From positions 1-10,833 of the forward strand of contig BQIY01000039.1 of the NCBI GenBank assembly GCA_021604265.1: 10,833 nt of DNA. Reading direction: 5' to 3'. Shown here one piece after another: positions 6,385-10,833 of this stretch (positions within the stretch are counted from its first letter, which is position 1; every line of letters begins with the position of its first letter). The notes beneath the pieces were generated by a model. It saw nothing but the letters and a program-made list of their open reading frames with translations. It did no database searches and was not told the DNA's origin. Origin of the DNA: Nitrospirales bacterium. Its GTDB lineage: Bacteria; Nitrospirota; Nitrospiria; Nitrospirales; UBA8639. The position numbers and the translations under genes are program-made.

Positions 6385-7479
6385 TCATCGATGTTTCCGA
6401 TGAAGAAAACCCGGACGTGATTCTGCGAGAAGACCCAGAATAAAACCTGAAGCATAACTGAGTTGGCAGGTGAACCAAATCCACTGCCCTTTCAGCAGGC
6501 TCACAGTCAAGTCTCGAGGGTAACGAACCATTCGCTTCCAAATCGGCAAAATTTCTACAAACGTGCCATGGCGGCTGGGAGTTTGAATGACCCATTCTGG
6601 ATAGTGACGATTCACCCAAGCGGCTTGGCTGCCATTTCGAAAAAACTGCCGAACTAATGCCTCCCAAGTGTCCGGCGGCAAATGATGATACAAGACATCC
6701 GGCACCACCACCGTTCGTTTCCCGAATTCACGAAATGCTTGGCGCAGATAAGGATCCAGGCCTCTTGGAAGAAGTTCATTTTCTCCGCCTACCGCCTTAA
6801 ACTCACTGGTCCGCATGATCATGCAGGGATGTTCAACAAGATCTGAATCGGTAATCGTGTTGACGGGATCCCATGACCGCCGAGGAATTTGTCGCATGAC
6901 ACGTTGGACAAAGGAACTGGCCTGTTGAGGCACGACGTTATTCCCCCCTGCAAGACCAATATCCGGAGACGCATCCATGACCGCAACCAGCTGATGAAAG
7001 GTCTTGGGCTCCGGCAACGACGTATCATCATCCAAGGTGAGAGTATATGTTCCTTTTGCCAATGCAGCTCCAATGTTAATCGCACGACCCTGCCGAGGAT
7101 CACCACGAATAACAATGAGCTCAAAATGCCGGAAATCCTGGCCGCTAATTTGAGTCAGTAATTGAGGGAAATAGCCCCCACGATCGGCATCCGATGTGGG
7201 AATAACCACGGATAACTTCACCGCTTCAGAGGAAAAATTTACTTGCCACACCCGTCCAGGAGATGGCTGAGTGTGTCGATAACGCACAAAGTGACGACAA
7301 ACCTTCTCTACGTTCTTCCACTCAGCTTTTTTTAATTCAGAACGTAAATCTCCCATAAATGTCTCTCTTCCCCCGCATTCTTCACACTCAACGACTTTCA
7401 GACAGGGTTCTCTTGAACGTTTCACTTGAGATTCCTCGCGAAATAATCCTCTCAAACGGCCTAAAGCCAAATCTTCCAA
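6385..7479 (-). CDS. Soluble GT2-family glycosyltransferase
   Basis: A family 2 glycosyltransferase with an A-type fold. In the numbering from TTG at 7479, KLSVVIPTS (88-96) is the first strand. QGRAINIGAALAKGTYTLTLDDD (130-152) leads to the metal-binding aspartates 150-152. LPRGLDPYLRQAFREFG (237-253) is in the position of the acceptor-side acidic motif, with Asp242 a candidate base. The C-terminus has one hydrophobic stretch (about 333-351), probably for membrane association. The N-terminal 85 residues are extra and include Cys26, Cys32 and Cys35. The start is uncertain: the TTG has only a weak purine-rich site, while an in-frame ATG at 7356 (residue 42) has AGAGAG six bases upstream and would give 323 residues without the cysteines. 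It is the first gene of the minus-strand block. Sugar and acceptor are unknown. Confidence 0.85.
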   Translation of the reverse strand: MEDLALGRLRGLFREESQVKRSREPCLKVVECEECGGRETFMGDLRSELKKAEWKNVEKVCRHFVRYRHTQPSPGRVWQVNFSSEAVKLSVVIPTSDADRGGYFPQLLTQISGQDFRHFELIVIRGDPRQGRAINIGAALAKGTYTLTLDDDTSLPEPKTFHQLVAVMDASPDIGLAGGNNVVPQQASSFVQRVMRQIPRRSWDPVNTITDSDLVEHPCMIMRTSEFKAVGGENELLPRGLDPYLRQAFREFGKRTVVVPDVLYHHLPPDTWEALVRQFFRNGSQAAWVNRHYPEWVIQTPSRHGTFVEILPIWKRMVRYPRDLTVSLLKGQWIWFTCQLSYASGFILGLLAESRPGFLHRKHR

Positions 7480-7769
7480 GAGGACTCTCTGTCAGTAACA
7501 GGTCGTTACATTCTGCTATCGGGAAATAGAGTGAAAAGCTTGAGGTTTGTTTAAGTTTCTACCAATTGTTCCGATAAGGACATGAAGAGAGGAACAAGTC
7601 AAAAAATGCTCTCACTCAAATCTGCCGGAAACATGCGAACCAGGTCTCTCCTCACGACTCTAAGATTCTTTAGATCTTCCCCATGTCACACACCAACTTC
7701 TCTCAGGTTTGTAAACCGAAAACCCGCTAAGCTCACAAACCGATACCCCAACCATTTCAGGTTTCTTGA
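7480..7769. other. Divergent intergenic region between the minus and plus blocks
   Basis: Promoters for both flanking blocks should lie here, but I could not place a convincing -35/-10 pair on either strand. A 15-base inverted repeat, GTAAC-AGGTC-GTTAC, lies at 7495-7509, 15 bases upstream of the TTG candidate start of the minus-strand glycosyltransferase. A second small palindrome, GGTTT-GT-AAACC, lies near 7707-7718. A 63-codon plus-strand frame (7582-7773) ends with an ATGA overlap on the GT-C gene. It is basic and unrecognised, and I regard it as doubtful. Confidence 0.5.
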
Positions 7770-9548
7770 ATGACCTTGAAGACGAGCTATTGGACTCTAC
7801 TATCCGTAGGCGTGGCATGCTTGGCCCCTTTGTTGGCCTTCCAAGGGGTACAACTTGACGGCGATGATGTGCTCTATGCTCGACTAGCCGCAGACATGGC
7901 CAATGGAGAACCCTTTTTCTTCATCAACACACATCCGACCCGCCTCGGCTTTCTTGTTCCATTAGCAGCGTTGTATCTAGGATTTGGGATTCACGACATG
8001 ACGACAGTCGCGTTTCCTCTTTTGTGCGGGTTACTGGCTGTAGGGATGGTGGCCTTTGCCACACAACGGTTGTATGGGGACAAGGCTGCTCTTTGGGCAG
8101 CAATGTTGTGCGGGCTCAATCCCATACTCTATCGATACAGTTCTATTGGCCTGGCTGATCTTCCTGCTGGTCTTCTTTACGGAATGTTCACCGTTAGCTG
8201 GATACTCATTGTCAGCAAACGCATACAGCATGACCAGTTTTGGGCTTTCATCAGTGGATTGACCTGTGTTTGGGCTATGACTACTCGGATCAATATTGCC
8301 CCGATGATCATCTTGACTCTCGGTGGATTCCTGCTTCTCAATTGGCGCCGAACTTCTTTATGGAAATTTCCACTGTTTGCGTTCTTTGCTGGAGGCTGTG
8401 CCATTGGAATTCCCTACCTCGTGTTTCTCTGGTGGCACACCGGCAATCCCTTGTATTTCCTTCAGGCAGCATACGGAGGAGTCAATTTTGATAATGCCCC
8501 CTGGCTGATGTCTTCCTATGAGGGTTGGCGATTCTGGATGCGACTGTCCGGGCTCACGATGTTGCGAGCGTCAATAGATGGGTTTTTATATGTCGTTTTC
8601 CCAATCACCCTGACTGTCTTCCTCCTATGGTGGGAAGATAGAAAAAACTCCAATACGCAATCGCTTCACGGGTATTTACTCATCGCCATCCTTTCTCCCT
8701 TATTAATTCTTAGCCACTTTTCCGTCAGCTTTATGGACTGGCATCCGCTGCGCTTAGAATTACGTTACGGAGCGCCGATTATTATGCCGCTTTCCATATT
8801 AGTCGCGGAGGCCTGTCTTCGGATCCCTTCTGTTCGGCTCTCCGCTGCAATACGAACGATGTTGGCCTTCGTAGCTCTGATTTCTGCAACACTGTTGGTA
8901 TTCGCGTGGTCGCAACAAAATTTCTGGAGTCTGAATGGTGCCGGAGCTTCTCTCCTGATTAGTGTAGTCGTGATGGGAGTCTATCGTGGCCCGAGACACC
9001 TCTTGCCGATCACGATATTGGTTTTATTGACGGCTAACTGGTGGCACTATCTCAGCCACGAATTATTAGAAACGAAGGCACGGACAACTGCACTTCAACT
9101 AGAAGCCAACATCATTCCATGGGAATCATCATTCCCCATCCTCACAGATCAATTAACCTCCCAATATCTTCCTTATTTACACGAATTTACCTCGCCACCC
9201 CAAGTTGCGACCTGGGGACTAGACCAAACAGAAACAACCCCCTTGAACAACGGTTGGACCAAAGAACTTAAGGATCCATGGCCGGGAAGCTACTATGTAG
9301 TATGGAATCCGAGTCAGGCTGGAATTGCAGCTACAAGGAGGAACAGAGCGGTACCTAAATGGGTGATGCAAGAAGTCACAAAGGGAACATTGGTACATGC
9401 ATTTGCTGATCATCGTCAATTTCCATCCACCATTTTCGGTCGAAAAGTGAAGCCGCCAGAGGATTATCAAAAGTGGCCACAGGCGGGAATTTATCAAATT
9501 GCCGGTGAGGGAAAAGGGTTGTACACCGCAAAAACGCAACGGGATTAG
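7770..9548 (+). CDS. ArnT/GT39-like GT-C membrane glycosyltransferase
   Basis: An integral membrane glycosyltransferase of the GT-C fold (dolichyl-/polyprenyl-phosphate-sugar-dependent, GT39/GT83-like). It would transfer a sugar from a polyprenyl phosphate to an acceptor on the periplasmic side. Residues 7-25 form the first helix. The first outer loop carries LDGDDVLYARLAADMANGE (29-47), where the family has its catalytic acidic pair; here this is Asp32-Asp33 rather than Asp-Glu. Roughly ten to eleven further hydrophobic segments follow to about residue 430. A soluble C-terminal domain of about 160 residues (from LEANIIPWESSFPIL) has an alternating pattern expected of a periplasmic domain. 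The 592-residue length is normal for the family. The ATG at 7770 has only a weak AGG upstream, and the TGA of a small upstream frame overlaps it. It may use the lipid-linked sugar made by the GT2 at the left edge. Confidence 0.87.
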   Translation: MTLKTSYWTLLSVGVACLAPLLAFQGVQLDGDDVLYARLAADMANGEPFFFINTHPTRLGFLVPLAALYLGFGIHDMTTVAFPLLCGLLAVGMVAFATQRLYGDKAALWAAMLCGLNPILYRYSSIGLADLPAGLLYGMFTVSWILIVSKRIQHDQFWAFISGLTCVWAMTTRINIAPMIILTLGGFLLLNWRRTSLWKFPLFAFFAGGCAIGIPYLVFLWWHTGNPLYFLQAAYGGVNFDNAPWLMSSYEGWRFWMRLSGLTMLRASIDGFLYVVFPITLTVFLLWWEDRKNSNTQSLHGYLLIAILSPLLILSHFSVSFMDWHPLRLELRYGAPIIMPLSILVAEACLRIPSVRLSAAIRTMLAFVALISATLLVFAWSQQNFWSLNGAGASLLISVVVMGVYRGPRHLLPITILVLLTANWWHYLSHELLETKARTTALQLEANIIPWESSFPILTDQLTSQYLPYLHEFTSPPQVATWGLDQTETTPLNNGWTKELKDPWPGSYYVVWNPSQAGIAATRRNRAVPKWVMQEVTKGTLVHAFADHRQFPSTIFGRKVKPPEDYQKWPQAGIYQIAGEGKGLYTAKTQRD

Positions 9549-9567
9549 GCGTCGATTCTTTGCCTAA
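9545..9567 (+). terminator. Weak hairpin at the end of the GT-C gene
   Basis: TTAGGC (9545-9550) pairs with GCCTAA (9562-9567) across an 11-base loop and includes the TAG stop. No T tract follows, so it would be a poor intrinsic terminator. It may be chance. Confidence 0.15.
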
Positions 9568-9759
9568 AACGCACTCACTACAATACTCACCGTTAGGATC
9601 ATCATACTGAATGCTGCGTGAGCCAAAAAAACAGCGGCTTGGCACATGAGACAAGAATATCGAAACACCTGTAGAAATCAAGAACAACCCCAACACGCTC
9701 ATGGGGATAACATTGGTACCGGAAGAACATCTACGACATTCGTCGAAAAAAATAGACAA
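9549..9759 (-). other. Possible small zinc-ribbon membrane ORF or its relic (CxxC - hydrophobic segment - CxxC)
   Basis: On the minus strand a frame from TTG at 9759 reads DECRRCSSG, then a hydrophobic segment VLGLFLISTGVSIFL, then SRCFFG and DPNGEYCSECVLGK. Two CxxC pairs around one hydrophobic segment is the pattern of a small zinc-ribbon-like protein. The frame has no stop at the expected end. It continues antisense into the 3' end of the GT-C gene to 9376, giving 127 residues. An in-frame ATG at 9702 would lose the first CxxC. A good GGTGGG site lies upstream but is positioned for a different frame. This may be a real gene, a decayed one or chance. Confidence 0.25.
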
Positions 9760-9858
9760 GACAATTCATATCCCACCTCGAACGCTCATAAGAAAGAATA
9801 TGTCCTCGTGCAGCACCGATTAGTCAATCAGCAAAGATAACCGTGAGCTGACACAACT
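9549..9858. other. 310-base gap before the MBOAT gene
   Basis: No confident gene is seen on the plus strand. A 64-codon plus frame at 9646-9840 is rich in Asn, Gln, Arg and Thr and has no recognisable domain; it runs antisense to the CxxC-containing minus frame. A short CCCCA/TGGGG hairpin lies at 9688-9706. I could not place a promoter for the MBOAT gene. Confidence 0.5.
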
Positions 9859-10833
9859 ATGCTGTTTAATTCCTTTGAATTTATTTTAGGATTTTTGCCG
9901 ATAACGCTACTCCTCTTTTTTACGATAGGAATGGCCGGGTACCACCGGTTCGCCATTTCTTGGTTAGTGGCAGCCTCGCTCTTCTATTATGGCTGGTGGA
10001 ATCCTGCGTATTTTGGCCTCATACTCGCGTCAATCATTTTCAACTATAGCGTGGGAAGAATACTTGGAAGCCAGAGGGTGCGGCTAGGAAGACCGTGGAC
10101 AGCAATACATAAGATACTCGTTGCCCTGGGCATCACAGGTAACGTCGGACTGCTCGCTTACTACAAATACAAAAACTTCTTTGTGGAAGTCGTCAATGGA
10201 ATCGGGGGGTATGGGTACAATCTTGAAAACGTTATTTTACCCTTAGCCATTTCATTCTTCACACTTCAACAAGTTGCGTATCTTGTTGATGTGTATCGAG
10301 GAGAAAAGCCGGAGTATGACCTTCTCTACTACTCGCTATTTGTCTGCTTCTTTCCTCAGCTCATTGCGGGACCAATTGTCCATCACAAAACCATGCTACC
10401 GCAATTTCGCAAGGATTCGATCTACGATATGAACATCGACAACCTTGCCATAGGTATTACGGTTTTTTTTATCGGACTTTTTAAAAAAGTCGTATTGGCA
10501 GATAACTTAGCATTGGCGGTGACACCCGTTTTCGACGGGGGACTGCCGCTTGCAGAGTTGTCGTTTACCCAGAGCTGGACGGCGGCTCTTGCCTATACAT
10601 TTCAGCTGTACTTTGATTTTTCAGGATACTCCGACATGGCGATTGGAGTCGCAAGAATATTCGGAATTCAGCTTCCACTCAACTTTTATTCACCGTATAA
10701 GTCTGTAAATATCATTGAGTTCTGGCGACGCTGGCATATGACGCTCTCCCGGTTCCTCAGGGACTATCTGTATATTCCACTGGGAGGGAGTCTGCACGGA
10801 CCGCTGAGAAAACACCGTAACTTGATGGTGACG
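9859..10833 (+). CDS. MBOAT-family O-acyltransferase (AlgI-like), 3' partial
   Basis: A membrane-bound O-acyltransferase that would move an acetyl or other acyl group across or at the membrane onto an exported polysaccharide, as AlgI does for alginate. The start MLFNSFEFILGFLPI is the typical N-terminus of the group. A TGA lies in frame 15 bases upstream, so no earlier start is possible. In the 325 visible residues, CFFPQLIAGPI (163-173), YFDFSGYSDMAIG (251-263) and FWRRWHMTLSRFLRDYLYIPLGG (288-310) are signature motifs. His293 of WRRWH is present; the second, catalytic His near NxxxxGLWHG would lie beyond the window. About eight hydrophobic segments are visible. The frame stays open to the last base. 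AlgI-type enzymes usually work with a periplasmic SGNH/AlgJ-like partner, which would be expected just downstream. No clear Shine-Dalgarno sequence is seen. Confidence 0.93.
   Translation, partial: MLFNSFEFILGFLPITLLLFFTIGMAGYHRFAISWLVAASLFYYGWWNPAYFGLILASIIFNYSVGRILGSQRVRLGRPWTAIHKILVALGITGNVGLLAYYKYKNFFVEVVNGIGGYGYNLENVILPLAISFFTLQQVAYLVDVYRGEKPEYDLLYYSLFVCFFPQLIAGPIVHHKTMLPQFRKDSIYDMNIDNLAIGITVFFIGLFKKVVLADNLALAVTPVFDGGLPLAELSFTQSWTAALAYTFQLYFDFSGYSDMAIGVARIFGIQLPLNFYSPYKSVNIIEFWRRWHMTLSRFLRDYLYIPLGGSLHGPLRKHRNLMVT

Noticed and set aside
5975..6403. 142-codon plus-strand ORF opposite the phosphatase-like gene
   Set aside because: It lies almost wholly antisense to a gene with clear family motifs and has no recognisable features.
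7582..7773. 63-codon ORF with ATGA overlap on the GT-C gene
   Set aside because: Despite the overlap, the product is a low-information basic sequence, the AAGGA before its ATG is only one base away, and no domain is visible. It is kept only as a remark on the intergenic region.
9688..9706. CCCCA/TGGGG hairpin as a terminator
   Set aside because: The stem is five pairs with no T tract on either strand.
9646..9840. 64-codon plus-strand ORF before the MBOAT gene
   Set aside because: Composition is rich in Asn/Gln/Arg/Thr with no domain or ribosome binding site, and it is antisense to the more structured CxxC frame.

Overview
The window looks like part of a bacterial surface-polysaccharide or glycolipid locus. 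It contains three sugar-transferring enzymes, two SAM-dependent methyltransferases, a NeuD/PglD-like acyltransferase, an SMR-type small transporter, a cytoplasmic five-bladed beta-propeller protein, an alkaline-phosphatase-superfamily protein and an MBOAT O-acyltransferase. No rRNA, tRNA, CRISPR array or intact mobile element is visible. Base composition is moderate (by eye a little under 50% GC). The enzyme set fits a Gram-negative-type envelope (O-antigen, exopolysaccharide or lipid A-like modification), but nothing in the sequence fixes the genus.

The layout is three blocks. Block 1 (1-3781, plus strand) holds a polyprenyl-phosphate-type GT2 glycosyltransferase cut by the left edge, a methyltransferase overlapping its end, a NeuD/PglD-like acyltransferase, a GH43/GH32-like beta-propeller protein and a 120-residue SMR/ArnE-F-like membrane protein. 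Block 2 (7479-4019, minus strand) holds a soluble GT2 glycosyltransferase, an alkaline-phosphatase-superfamily protein with an altered metal site and a class I methyltransferase. It converges on block 1 across a 237-base gap. Block 3 (7770-10833, plus strand) diverges from block 2 across a 290-base gap. It holds an ArnT/GT39-like GT-C transferase, a 310-base gap, and an MBOAT O-acyltransferase that runs off the right edge.

A working model, which is inference: the first GT2 loads a sugar onto undecaprenyl phosphate. The methyltransferase and NeuD-like enzyme methylate and acylate sugar intermediates in the cytoplasm. The SMR protein flips the lipid-linked sugar, and the GT-C enzyme transfers it to a glycan or lipid on the outer face of the membrane, as in the ArnC-ArnE/F-ArnT logic. 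The MBOAT protein acylates the exported polymer, probably with a partner encoded beyond the right edge. The block 2 enzymes would add or modify another residue of the same glycan. No acceptor, polymerase or export pump is visible, so the product cannot be named.

The less ordinary items are the alkaline-phosphatase-like protein without the usual Asp-His metal pair, the beta-propeller protein of unknown activity, several small ORFs in the gaps (2303-2401, 3918-4034, and a CxxC-membrane-CxxC frame on the minus strand at 9759), and a perfect 19-base inverted repeat over a stop codon at 1543-1561.
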